The notes under the pieces were generated by a model. It saw nothing but the letters and a program-made list of their open reading frames with translations, ran no database searches and was not told where the DNA came from. From the NCBI GenBank assembly GCA_016779995.1, contig JADHMO010000006.1, positions 59,492 through 123,491 of the forward strand: 64,000 nucleotides of DNA, written 5' to 3'. This stretch comes from Flavobacteriales bacterium. Its GTDB lineage: Bacteria > Bacteroidota > Bacteroidia > Flavobacteriales > UBA7312. Positions 1 through 8,223 of the stretch are shown here, in pieces. The translations under genes were made by a program, and so were the position numbers. Position 1 is the first letter of the stretch, and each line of letters opens with the position of its first letter.

Positions 1-175
1 AACCATTAGAGAAGATAATCTTGAAAACAAATCGATTACGGCTATAAAATACTATGACATCAACGGAAAAAGGATTTCTCTTGGAAACGGAAAACAACCT
101 TTTATCTCTTACATACAAGTCATACACTTTGAAGACGGTAGTGTTACAACTAAAAAATTCTTAAGAAAATATTAG
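1..175 (+). CDS. 3' end of a T9SS type A sorted secreted protein (partial)
   Basis: An open frame enters from the left edge in frame 2 and stops at TAG 173-175, giving about 57 residues. The sequence ends KYYDINGKRISLG...IQVIHFEDGSVTTKKFLRKY, which has the layout of a T9SS type A C-terminal sorting domain: a Y/V-D-x-x-G-K-R strand, a second strand, then a basic end with K-K-x-x-R. The body of the protein lies outside the window, so its function cannot be read. It lies 50 bases upstream of the first of four secreted thioredoxin-fold genes and could be another member of that set or an unrelated cargo. Confidence 0.7.
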   Translation, partial: TIREDNLENKSITAIKYYDINGKRISLGNGKQPFISYIQVIHFEDGSVTTKKFLRKY

Positions 176-225
176 AAAAAACATACGATAAAACTATACC
201 ATATTTAATATAAAACTTTGATTAC

Positions 226-1548
226 ATGGAATTTCAAAACAAAAAAATACTAGTTGCACTTTTAGTCATTTTATTTTCTTTAAGTAGCGAGGCTCAAGTT
301 GCGCCTAACTTGACATTTACTGATTTAGATGGGATGACTCATACCATTCATGATTATACAGAAGCCGGATATAAGGTATTATTGGATTTTTCTTACGAAA
401 CGTGCAATCCTTGTAAAGAATGGGCTATTAATGTGGGGCATGATTTATGGCAAAATCATGGTCCTGACGGCGACAATACCTTACGTATGTTCCATATAGA
501 CCCTAAGCCTGGAACTGATCAGGATGTTGCTAATTATACGCAAACATGGGGAGTTGAATATCCTGTAGTGAATATGCAATCTGTACCGTCAGAATACCCT
601 TTAGATAGTTATCCACGTTTGTTTTTCATCTGTGCCGATAAAAGTTATTATGAGTCTGGAGGCTATGGCTATCCGTCCTCAATAATGAAGGCGCAATATT
701 TTCTTGAGATATGTAATGGTTCTAATTTAACGGGTAATAAAACTTTCATTAGTGCCACTCCTGCCACATCTTCTACTTTATGTAATTCATCACCATTTTC
801 TTATACTCCACAAATTCATGTGTTTAATAATGACGTTGTTGGAATAGGAAGTGGTGCACCACAATTTGAAGACCCTTATGACGTAAAAATATTTATCAAT
901 GGCAGTCACCATTCTACCCAAACGGTAGACCCCTGGGCAGATATGTCGGTAAGCAACTTTGATGATATATCTTACTTACAGCCTATTCCTGTTAGTCAAA
1001 ATGATTTATTAGCTTTAGTGATAGATGTTGAAGGAGATAATTTCCCTGATGATGACACTATTTATGTCCAAATTCCATCCTCGGTTAGTACGCCAACATC
1101 AGCTAGCACTTCACTCATTGTAGAAGCGGGCTCTATATATGATGTTTATGATTCTTCCAACGAAAAGGTACATGATGGTTATGGCAACGGCTCTTTTACT
1201 TTGCCTGAAGGCAGTTGTTATAGCATAGAGTTTTGGAATGCGCAATACTATTCAGGAGTGCTTAAAGATGGTGCTTCAGGCTCAACCTTAATTCAATTTC
1301 AGCCAGGAGATTTTGAAGGTTCTGTTTCGCCACGCTTGTACTTTAATGTGGTGACTATTCCTACTCCTATAAGTGTACAAGAAGACCATTTAAACGCTAA
1401 AGTTATGGATACCTATTTCCTTAATCTCTTAGGCAAACGCTTATCTACAAACAACATAGAAGACTTACCTAAGGGTGTTTATTTACAACTTACCAAATAC
1501 GAAAACGGTGAAGTTCGAGCTAAAAAAGTAACTCAAAATCACAGGTAA
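226..1548 (+). CDS. Secreted thioredoxin-fold protein with T9SS tail, tandem copy 1
   Basis: This 440-aa protein has a Sec signal peptide (about residues 1-24, ending SSEAQ), then a thioredoxin-like domain (about 25-165) with a C60-N-P-C63 redox pair in the context SYETCNPCKEWA. A beta-rich middle of about 200 residues of unknown fold follows, and the end resembles a T9SS type A sorting domain (NLLGKRL, then LPKGVYLQL and a basic tail). It should be exported through the outer membrane and may reduce or isomerise disulfides at the surface, but the substrate is unknown. It is the first of four paralogs at 20-35 base spacings, probably one transcription unit ended by the terminator near 5701. 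The CxxC differs between copies (NP, YP, GP, GS). The redox role is inferred from the motif only. Confidence 0.8.
   Translation: MEFQNKKILVALLVILFSLSSEAQVAPNLTFTDLDGMTHTIHDYTEAGYKVLLDFSYETCNPCKEWAINVGHDLWQNHGPDGDNTLRMFHIDPKPGTDQDVANYTQTWGVEYPVVNMQSVPSEYPLDSYPRLFFICADKSYYESGGYGYPSSIMKAQYFLEICNGSNLTGNKTFISATPATSSTLCNSSPFSYTPQIHVFNNDVVGIGSGAPQFEDPYDVKIFINGSHHSTQTVDPWADMSVSNFDDISYLQPIPVSQNDLLALVIDVEGDNFPDDDTIYVQIPSSVSTPTSASTSLIVEAGSIYDVYDSSNEKVHDGYGNGSFTLPEGSCYSIEFWNAQYYSGVLKDGASGSTLIQFQPGDFEGSVSPRLYFNVVTIPTPISVQEDHLNAKVMDTYFLNLLGKRLSTNNIEDLPKGVYLQLTKYENGEVRAKKVTQNHR
1456..1541 (+). repeat. 86-nt near-identical segment, copy A (pairs with 2805-2890)
   Basis: These 86 bases, which encode the last part of the T9SS tail of copy 1, match 2805-2890 in copy 2 with a single difference (A versus G just after the shared cttacc), whereas the rest of the two genes has diverged strongly. 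This points to recent gene conversion or recombination in the sorting-domain segment. Confidence 0.8.
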
Positions 1549-1568
1549 TTTTTAAAAAAATACTAGCT

Positions 1569-2900
1569 ATGAAAAATTCATTATACTCTTTTTTTATAAT
1601 TCTGACTATAATATTTATTTCGATACAAAGTAATGCTCAGTTATCACAAAATGCGCCTAACTTGACATTCACTGATTTAGAGGGTGTTACACATAATTTA
1701 CATGATTATTTAGATCAGGGGTTTAAGGTAATACTAGAATATTCATACAAAAGTTGTTATCCTTGTGAGCGTTGGGCGTTGGATGTTGGGCACCCTTTAT
1801 GGCAAGAACATGGCCCCAATGGAGATAATACTATTCGTATGTTTTATGTAGATCCAAAGCCAGAAACGGACGAATATGTAGCTCAATATACTCAAGAGTG
1901 GGATATTCAATACCCTGTTATTAATATAAACTCACCTTATTCGGAGTACCCAGCAATTTATTTTCCTCGCTTGTATTTCTTTTGTCCTGACAAATCGTAT
2001 TTGGTAAACATTTCTAATTCTAAGAATGCTGTAAATTACTACCTTAGTCTATGTGATGGACACGACTATACCAATAATATTCAATTGTACTCTGCTGACA
2101 TACCTAATTCTTCTACTGTTTGCGGAGCAAATACATTTAGCTATTCTCCAAGAATTGAATTAATAAAAACGGACTACATGTTATTTGACTCTAACTCTAG
2201 TCTTTTTGACCAGCCTTACGATGTTCAAATATTTGTCAATGGGGTGTATCATTCTACACAAACTTTGGATCCAACTGCAGATGGTTCTTATAATAGTTCA
2301 GGTGATAGTGATTCTTTTTTAGATCCTATCACAGTTTCTTATAACGATGAGGTGACTTTTGTCATTGATTTTGAGGGAGACAACTACCCTCAAGATGATA
2401 CGCTGACGGTCGTAATGCCAGCTTCGTCTGACACGCCTCCTACTGCAAGTCATAATAAATTCAAAATTGATGCTGGTGATGGCTTAGAGTATACCATAAG
2501 AAATTCTGATTACGAAGTCGTTAAAGAAGGGATAGGCTCTTCTTCTGAATTTGAATTGCAAGCAGGAAGTTGTTACAGTATAGTCTTTAAATATGTACAA
2601 CATTATGAGGGAGCACTAAAAAATAATGTAACAGGGGAGAATGTGATTGCTTTCCAACAAGGAGATTTTACACATGATTATTTTTCACCTGTACTTTTCT
2701 TTAATGTGATTAGTACAGTAGATATTAAGGAAGATACTTTTAATAGTGCTGCAAAAGACAGCTATTTCCTTAACCTTTTGGGTAAACGCTTATCAGAGAC
2801 AAAAATAGAAGACTTACCTAAGGGTGTTTATTTACAACTTACCGAATACGAAAACGGTGAAGTTCGAGCTAAAAAAGTAACTCAAAATCATAAATATTAA
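1569..2900 (+). CDS. Secreted thioredoxin-fold protein with T9SS tail, tandem copy 2
   Basis: This is a 443-aa paralog of the preceding gene with the same plan: signal peptide (about residues 1-24, ending SNAQ), thioredoxin-like domain with C63-Y-P-C66 in SYKSCYPCERWA, a variable beta-rich middle, and a T9SS type A-like tail. It begins 20 bases after copy 1 and ends 16 bases before copy 3, so the four are likely co-transcribed. Motifs such as FTDLxG near residue 35 and GDN-x-P-x-DDT in the middle domain recur in the copies, showing that the middle is also homologous and not just the thioredoxin part. Substrate and exact redox activity are unknown. Confidence 0.8.
   Translation: MKNSLYSFFIILTIIFISIQSNAQLSQNAPNLTFTDLEGVTHNLHDYLDQGFKVILEYSYKSCYPCERWALDVGHPLWQEHGPNGDNTIRMFYVDPKPETDEYVAQYTQEWDIQYPVININSPYSEYPAIYFPRLYFFCPDKSYLVNISNSKNAVNYYLSLCDGHDYTNNIQLYSADIPNSSTVCGANTFSYSPRIELIKTDYMLFDSNSSLFDQPYDVQIFVNGVYHSTQTLDPTADGSYNSSGDSDSFLDPITVSYNDEVTFVIDFEGDNYPQDDTLTVVMPASSDTPPTASHNKFKIDAGDGLEYTIRNSDYEVVKEGIGSSSEFELQAGSCYSIVFKYVQHYEGALKNNVTGENVIAFQQGDFTHDYFSPVLFFNVISTVDIKEDTFNSAAKDSYFLNLLGKRLSETKIEDLPKGVYLQLTEYENGEVRAKKVTQNHKY
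2805..2890 (+). repeat. 86-nt near-identical segment, copy B (pairs with 1456-1541)
   Basis: This is the partner of 1456-1541, with one mismatch in 86 bases. Copy 3 (around 4160-4250) has a recognisably related but more diverged version and copy 4 is more distant, so copies 1 and 2 look like the most recently homogenised pair. Confidence 0.8.
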
Positions 2901-2916
2901 TTTAATAAACAGAACC

Positions 2917-4257
2917 ATGAAAAATTTTTTACGAATCCTTTTTATATTATTGTTCGTAACTCTTTACGGGACAACTAATATTCAAGCACAACAAGGTGAC
3001 GCTACCGATATTACCTTTACAGATTTGGACGGCAACACCTACAATCTTTTCAACCTAACTTCTTCGGGTTATAGGGTAATTTTAAATTTTGCTTCAGTTT
3101 CGTGTGGCCCTTGTCAACATTGGGCTGAAAATGTAGGCGAAGCACTTTGGCAAGAGTATGGTCCCAATGGCGACAACAGTCTGCGTATATTTCACATAGA
3201 TTATAAACCTAGAACTGACGAAACTGTCTCTGAATATATAGATGATTGGGAAATTACCTATCCTGTTGTGAATTTGCAATCAATACCTGATGGTTACAAT
3301 CATACCGACGATTTTTCTCCACGTTTCTACATTTGTACAGATAATAAGTATTTTTTCACTGGTGGTGGCGGTTATAGTGCGTCTTTTTCAATGTTATATT
3401 CATATTATTTCCTCGACATATTGTGTGAAGGCTATGACTTGAATAAAGATGTACAGATTCTAGAACTTGGACTCCCCACGCCAAAAACGTTATGTGAATC
3501 GACACCTCTTTACTATAGCCCTAGAATATATATCAATCGATTAGGAGATGCATTACTTAATGTTCAGCCTGATACTCCGTTTTATTATCCTTATGATATT
3601 GAGATATTTATAAATGGAGAATACCATTCTACTCAAACGCATGACCCAGCTGCAGATGGTTCTTATAATTCTGGATTCGATGAAACCTTTTTAGATCCTA
3701 TACCTGTCAATTTTAATGATAAAGTGTTGGTGAAGATTGATTTTCCGGGAGATAATTTCCCTTATAATGATACAATGTCTGTTATCATACCATCTTATGT
3801 TAGCACCCCAACTTCTACTACTACTAAATTATCAGCACAGACATGTTCAGATTACTCATTTCAAGTTTATGATTCTAATGGCGCGCTAATACATTCTGCT
3901 ATTGGTTATTCGGAGTTTGAGTTAGAGGCAAATAGTTGTTATCAAATTAATTTCTCAAATATTCAACAGTGCGCTGGTGTTTTGAAAGATTTTGCTACAG
4001 GTGAGGAATTGATATACATGGATGCAGGAGAATATGCTGGCTATACTTCACCCGGTTTCTATTTTAATGTCATTAGCACTTCAGATATAGAAGAAAGTTC
4101 TATTAATAGTGCTATTAAAGATAGCTACTTCCTCAATCTCTTGGGAAAACGTCTATCAGCGACAAATTTAGAGGATTTACCTAAGGGTGTTTATCTACAC
4201 CTTACCGAATATGAAAACGGTAAAGTACAAACTAAAAAAGTAACTCCAATTTGGTAA
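2917..4257 (+). CDS. Secreted thioredoxin-fold protein with T9SS tail, tandem copy 3
   Basis: This 446-aa paralog has a signal peptide (about residues 1-25, ending NIQAQ), a thioredoxin-like domain with C63-G-P-C66 (the classic CGPC of thioredoxins, in SVSCGPCQHWA), the shared beta-rich middle, and a T9SS type A-like end (NLLGKRL, LPKGVYLHL). Of the four copies this one has the motif closest to a reducing thioredoxin. It sits 16 bases after copy 2. The function of the middle domain is not recognised. Confidence 0.8.
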   Translation: MKNFLRILFILLFVTLYGTTNIQAQQGDATDITFTDLDGNTYNLFNLTSSGYRVILNFASVSCGPCQHWAENVGEALWQEYGPNGDNSLRIFHIDYKPRTDETVSEYIDDWEITYPVVNLQSIPDGYNHTDDFSPRFYICTDNKYFFTGGGGYSASFSMLYSYYFLDILCEGYDLNKDVQILELGLPTPKTLCESTPLYYSPRIYINRLGDALLNVQPDTPFYYPYDIEIFINGEYHSTQTHDPAADGSYNSGFDETFLDPIPVNFNDKVLVKIDFPGDNFPYNDTMSVIIPSYVSTPTSTTTKLSAQTCSDYSFQVYDSNGALIHSAIGYSEFELEANSCYQINFSNIQQCAGVLKDFATGEELIYMDAGEYAGYTSPGFYFNVISTSDIEESSINSAIKDSYFLNLLGKRLSATNLEDLPKGVYLHLTEYENGKVQTKKVTPIW

Positions 4258-4291
4258 TAACTAAAAATAAGTAACATAAATCATAAATGAA

Positions 4292-5677
4292 ATGAAAAGT
4301 CTTAAAACACTATTTAAAGCGGTATTCTTACTAGGCTTTATTTTCTCATCACGTCTCAGCGCTCAAGTAAATGAAGCTCAAGATAAAACCTTTACTGACC
4401 TGTCAGGAGTGACTCATAATTTGTTCACTTATCTTGATTCTGGTTATATAGTTATGATAGATTTTTCTTTCATAGGTTGTGGTTCATGTGAGTATTGGGC
4501 TAAAGAAATAGGTTCTGACTTATGGCAAACTCATGGTCCTGATGGTGATAATACGTTAAGAATGTTTCATATTGATTATGAACCAGAACTGGATTTCGTG
4601 CTTAGTGATTATGTTGATGAACTCGGCATAGAGTATCCTGTTGTAAATATTCAAGAACAATGGCCAGAATATCCTGTAGCCGGAGGACCAACATGTTATT
4701 GGATTTGCCCAAACAGAACACTCAATAAATCAATAGGATATACCTACCCAGATTCTGAAATTTCGGCAAACATATTGTATTACAATTGCATGGGTATTGA
4801 TTTAACGGAGAATATTAGTCTTCTTAAAGCTACTCCAGCTTCCTCTAGTACATTGTGTAGCAGTGATGGTTTATATTATTATGAGCCTGAATTGTTATTG
4901 ATGCATAACGACTTATTAGATGCTGCAGAGCCAGACCCTAACTCAGATGATTGGTTCAATATTTCTGCTATTGATACTATTTATCAAGTTGAGGTATTTA
5001 GAAATGGAACTTTTGTATCCACTCAAAACGTAAATCCAAATTCAGATGGTTCAATTAACAAATACGATAGCCCCATATTAGACCCCATAGATGTATCACC
5101 TAACGATGAAATAACCCTAGTTTGTCATTATCCTGACGACACTCAGGCGTTTGATGACACTATTAGGGTAACGATACCAGCAGAAGTCATAAATCCTACA
5201 TCAACGACATCAGATATACACATTATTGGTCATAATAATCTAAGTTATCAGATTAAAAATTCAAATGGAGATTCCATTTGTAGTGGCAATGGTAATAGTC
5301 AATTTACGCTAACTAATGGGGATTGCTATAAAATCCGATTTTTCAATTCACATACTTATGATGGTAGTTTATCCGATGGCAACCAAAATATTTTGATTTC
5401 TTTTGAAGCAGGAGAATATAATGTGGCGGGTGATCCTTTTGGTGCGCCAATTTATTTTTATGCTTCACCATGGTTCTATTTTAATGTTGACGGGCAATCC
5501 AATACAGATGTCAATGATTCATGGAATAAATTAAATACGCACTTAATATCTACTGAATATTTTGATGTTTTAGGAAAAAAACATCAACTTACTAGCCAAC
5601 TAAAGAAAGGGGTTTATGTTGAGTTGAAACGTTATGCTAATGGTATGGTAAAAAGCCGAAAAATCTGTATTCAATAA
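4292..5677 (+). CDS. Secreted thioredoxin-fold protein with T9SS tail, tandem copy 4
   Basis: This 461-aa protein is the most divergent of the four. It has a signal peptide (about residues 1-25, ending RLSAQ), a thioredoxin-like domain with C63-G-S-C66 in FIGCGSCEYWA, the shared middle domain with a longer loop (around residues 205-230), and a C-terminus (YFDVLGKK, LKKGVYVELK, KSRKICIQ) that still fits a T9SS tail. It follows copy 3 by 34 bases and is followed by a strong rho-independent terminator, so it is probably the last gene of the unit. The serine in the CxxC could shift the redox potential relative to the other copies; that is inference. Confidence 0.78.
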   Translation: MKSLKTLFKAVFLLGFIFSSRLSAQVNEAQDKTFTDLSGVTHNLFTYLDSGYIVMIDFSFIGCGSCEYWAKEIGSDLWQTHGPDGDNTLRMFHIDYEPELDFVLSDYVDELGIEYPVVNIQEQWPEYPVAGGPTCYWICPNRTLNKSIGYTYPDSEISANILYYNCMGIDLTENISLLKATPASSSTLCSSDGLYYYEPELLLMHNDLLDAAEPDPNSDDWFNISAIDTIYQVEVFRNGTFVSTQNVNPNSDGSINKYDSPILDPIDVSPNDEITLVCHYPDDTQAFDDTIRVTIPAEVINPTSTTSDIHIIGHNNLSYQIKNSNGDSICSGNGNSQFTLTNGDCYKIRFFNSHTYDGSLSDGNQNILISFEAGEYNVAGDPFGAPIYFYASPWFYFNVDGQSNTDVNDSWNKLNTHLISTEYFDVLGKKHQLTSQLKKGVYVELKRYANGMVKSRKICIQ

Positions 5678-5700
5678 ATTAGATTAAACACAGTATTATA

Positions 5701-5730
5701 AAAAAGAGGGGTATTTCCCCTCTTTTTTTT
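5701..5730 (+). terminator. Rho-independent terminator after the thioredoxin-T9SS array
   Basis: The hairpin AAAAAGAGGGG / CCCCTCTTTTTTTT has a 5-nt loop (TATTT) and ends in a run of eight T. It lies 24 bases past the stop of copy 4 and 44 bases before the next gene, so it separates the array from the PLP-enzyme gene. Confidence 0.9.
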
Positions 5731-5773
5731 GTGTCTAATTGTGTAACTTAGCGACATAAATTTTATACAATAA

Positions 5774-6919
5774 ATGAAGTTCAACACCAAAGTTATTCAT
5801 GCAGGATTAGAGCCTGACCCATCTACAGGAGCAATAATGACTCCTATTTATCAAACCTCGACCTATGTTCAGGCTAGTCCTGGCAATCATCAAGGCTTTG
5901 AATATTCTAGAACAGGAAACCCTACCCGAGCCGCTTTGGAAAATAATTTGGCAGCTCTTGAAAATGCCAAGTACGGTCTATGTTTTGGTAGTGGTCTGGC
6001 AGCTATTGATGCCGTAATAAAACTGCTAAATCCTGGTGATGAAGTGGTATCTACCAACGATTTATATGGTGGCACATACCGTATCTTTACTAAGATATTT
6101 GAAAACTATGGTATTAAATTTCATTTCATTGGCATGGAAAATGCCGATAAAATAGCTGACTATATCAACGATAAGACCAAGCTCATTTGGGTGGAAACTC
6201 CAACCAACCCTATGCTAAATATCATTGACATAGAAGCCGTTGCCAAAGTTGCCAAAGCTCACAGTATTTTGTTGGGTGTAGATAATACCTTTGCTTCGCC
6301 ATATCTTCAAAATCCTATAGACATGGGGGCTGACATTGTTATGCATTCAGTTACCAAGTATTTAGGCGGTCATTCTGACGTGGTAATGGGTGCCTTAATG
6401 CTTAATGACGATGCTCTAGCCGAGCGTCTCTACTTCATACAAAACAGTTGTGGTGCTGTGCCAGGGCCTATGGATAGTTTCCTTGTTTTAAGAGGGATAA
6501 AAACCTTACATCTTAGAATACAACGTCATTGTGAAAATGGAAAAGCTATTGCTCACTTTCTAGCAGCTCACCCTAAAGTAGATAAGGTCTATTGGCCCGG
6601 ATTTGAAAGCCACCCCAACCATGAAATTGCCAAGAAACAAATGAAAGATTTTGGAGGTATGTTGTCCTTTTCACTAGTTGGCAACCGATTAGAAGATGCC
6701 TTTAAAGTGGTATCCTCTACTCATTATTTTACTTTAGCGGAGTCTTTAGGTGGTGTAGAATCCTTGTGTGGTCACCCAGCGAGTATGACTCATGCGGCTA
6801 TTCCAAAAGAAGAAAGAGAAAAAACAGGCGTTGTAGATTCTCTTATCAGACTTAGTGTCGGTGTCGAAGACATTGAAGATTTAAAATCGGATCTTGAACA
6901 AGCATTAAACCAATTATAA
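5774..6919 (+). CDS. Cystathionine gamma-synthase/lyase-type PLP enzyme
   Basis: This 381-aa protein belongs to the Cys/Met metabolism PLP-dependent family. The PLP lysine is K195 in HSVTKYLGGHSDV. Other family marks are YSRTGNPTR (46-52), the glycine-rich FGSGLAA (71-77), ETPTNP (141-146) and the C-terminal SLGGVESL. It acts in the cytosol on transsulfuration substrates (cystathionine synthesis or cleavage). Synthase and lyase cannot be separated by eye in this family; the near-N-terminal YSRTGNPTR is shared by both. The stop overlaps the next start by one base (TAATG), suggesting translational coupling with the dehydrogenase gene. Confidence 0.88.
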   Translation: MKFNTKVIHAGLEPDPSTGAIMTPIYQTSTYVQASPGNHQGFEYSRTGNPTRAALENNLAALENAKYGLCFGSGLAAIDAVIKLLNPGDEVVSTNDLYGGTYRIFTKIFENYGIKFHFIGMENADKIADYINDKTKLIWVETPTNPMLNIIDIEAVAKVAKAHSILLGVDNTFASPYLQNPIDMGADIVMHSVTKYLGGHSDVVMGALMLNDDALAERLYFIQNSCGAVPGPMDSFLVLRGIKTLHLRIQRHCENGKAIAHFLAAHPKVDKVYWPGFESHPNHEIAKKQMKDFGGMLSFSLVGNRLEDAFKVVSSTHYFTLAESLGGVESLCGHPASMTHAAIPKEEREKTGVVDSLIRLSVGVEDIEDLKSDLEQALNQL

Positions 6920-7620
6920 TGGACGTATTTTATATAACGGGAGCGAGTAGTGGAATAGGTGAGGCAATAGCGGAATTATTATTAGAAAACACCAATAATA
7001 TGGTCATAGGTATTGCCCGATCAAGAACCATACAACACGATAGATACCAACACCACTACATTGACTTATCCCAGCCTTGGACAGATAAAATATTCAAACC
7101 CCATTCTTTTAATGCCGGTAAAGTGGTCCTTATCAATAATGCAGGTTCAATAGGCCCTATAAAACCACTTAATTTACATGAAGAAGAAGAAATTTCTGAA
7201 AATTTCTTTTTGAATATTTCTGCGCCAAGTATATTATGTAATCAGTTTATTTCTTGCTTTGAAAATAGTAAATCGGAGTGCATTGTTCTGAACATAAGTT
7301 CTGGAGCAGGCAAACACCCCATACATTCTTGGAGCACCTATTGTGCCTCAAAAGCTGCTTTGGATATGTTGTCTCAAGTTCTGCAATTAGAATACCCTAA
7401 GTTTAAAATATATTCTGTTGCCCCTGGTATTGTAGATACTGCGATGCAGGAGGAGATAAGAGAAGCCGATATAACAGACTTTCCTGAAGTTGACCGTTTC
7501 ATATCTTACAAAGAAGAGGGTGAACTAGCTTCTGCCGAGATAGTTGCCCAAAAGTATGTTGATTTCCTAAATACTTGTTCCAAACACAAAGATGTACTGT
7601 ATTCTGTACGTGATTTGTAA
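6919..7620 (+). CDS. Short-chain dehydrogenase/reductase (SDR)
   Basis: This 233-aa cytosolic oxidoreductase is of the classical SDR type. The nucleotide-binding loop TGASSGIG is at residues 7-14, NNAG at 73-76, a serine cluster at 127-128, and the catalytic pair Y141-xxx-K145 in YCASKAALD. The length and the P-G-I-V-D-T segment after the active site resemble sepiapterin-reductase-like or YueD-type SDRs, but the substrate cannot be told. The start codon overlaps the preceding stop by one base, so it is likely in an operon with the PLP enzyme. Confidence 0.85.
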   Translation: MDVFYITGASSGIGEAIAELLLENTNNMVIGIARSRTIQHDRYQHHYIDLSQPWTDKIFKPHSFNAGKVVLINNAGSIGPIKPLNLHEEEEISENFFLNISAPSILCNQFISCFENSKSECIVLNISSGAGKHPIHSWSTYCASKAALDMLSQVLQLEYPKFKIYSVAPGIVDTAMQEEIREADITDFPEVDRFISYKEEGELASAEIVAQKYVDFLNTCSKHKDVLYSVRDL

Positions 7621-7800
7621 TTTTTGCTTATTTTGATACAAAAACAGCATCTATTTAGATGTAATTAACTGTAAATCAATTTATTAAAATACCCTAAGTT
7701 TTTAAACATTGCACTGTTAGTAATGAAAAATATTACTATAAAAATTTAAGGACAATCAATATTGTAAGCAACTGTAAATCAGATGATTATCTAAAAAGAG

Positions 7801-7845
7801 GTGTCAAAAAAACCTTTTTTTTACTTATTTCTTTCATTTTGACAC
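7801..7845. repeat. Inverted repeat GTGTCAAAA ... TTTTGACAC
   Basis: A perfect 9-bp inverted repeat (7801-7809 and 7837-7845) has a 27-nt T-rich spacer. It ends 17 bases upstream of the -33 element of the predicted promoter for the 74-aa gene, where an operator would sit. It could also form a hairpin in RNA. Confidence 0.55.
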
Positions 7846-7861
7846 TTGTGTATCAAATAAC

Positions 7862-7892
7862 TTGACATATATCATTCAGCCTTATATGTTTG
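7862..7892 (+). promoter_or_regulatory. Bacteroidota-type promoter for the 74-aa membrane protein
   Basis: TTG at 7862-7864 and TATGTTTG at 7885-7892 are separated by 20 nt, fitting the known Flavobacteria pattern TTG-N17-23-TAnnTTTG. The start codon at 7922 leaves a leader of about 20-25 nt. Confidence 0.7.
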
Positions 7893-7921
7893 TTGCCATT
7901 ATTAATCAAATTTTTTAAAAA

Positions 7922-8146
7922 ATGGATAAAGTATTTAAATACTTCGGTGATTTTTTTACGGGTTTAACTGCATTAGTTCTTACCTTATTAGGTTTAGGTG
8001 TAGCTGTTGAAATTCTTTTTGGCTCTGGCGCGATGTTCGGAGTAACAGTTATTGAGAACGTAACTAACGTATTAGGTTCTTTAGCTGGTTCTGGATTTGC
8101 TGGATTTTTAGCTATCTTGATTTTATTTTCTTTACTAAAGAAATAA
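7922..8146 (+). CDS. Small two-helix membrane protein, copy 1
   Basis: This 74-aa hydrophobic protein has a short charged N-terminus (MDKVFKYFGD), two likely transmembrane helices (about residues 13-33 and 52-71) and a basic end (LLKK). No known family is recognised. It has its own promoter and is followed by a strong terminator, so it is a discrete gene. The next gene encodes a 75-aa paralog with the same plan: FxxGxxVxxNVxxxxGSxxxSxFxGxxAxLxLxS is shared in spaced form. Such proteins may be structural membrane peptides or partners of a larger complex; nothing in the neighbourhood decides this. Confidence 0.7.
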   Translation: MDKVFKYFGDFFTGLTALVLTLLGLGVAVEILFGSGAMFGVTVIENVTNVLGSLAGSGFAGFLAILILFSLLKK

Positions 8147-8165
8147 GATGACCTATAAATAAATT

Positions 8166-8197
8166 AAAAAAGCTCGTCATATTGACGGGCTTTTTTT
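8166..8197 (+). terminator. Terminator after the 74-aa gene
   Basis: The stem AGCTCGTCA / TGACGGGCT (8171-8179 with 8183-8191; 9 pairs including one T-G wobble) has a 3-nt loop and is followed by seven T. It lies 20 bases after the stop. Confidence 0.9.
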
Positions 8198-8223
8198 AAC
8201 TTTAATCTTTAAATACGGACAGA

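Larger units (their letters stand above)
7621..7921. other. 301-nt gene-free regulatory region
   Basis: No coding region was seen. The stretch holds a direct repeat of AACTGTAAATCA (near 7667 and again near 7770), a 9-bp inverted repeat at 7801-7845, and a near-consensus Bacteroidota promoter at 7862-7892, all upstream of a 74-aa membrane protein. The density of sites suggests controlled expression of that small gene. Confidence 0.6.

Noticed and set aside
7863..7868. TTGACA as a classical sigma-70 -35 box
   Set aside because: No TATAAT at 16-18 bases; the TTG with TATGTTTG at 20 nt fits the Bacteroidota pattern better.
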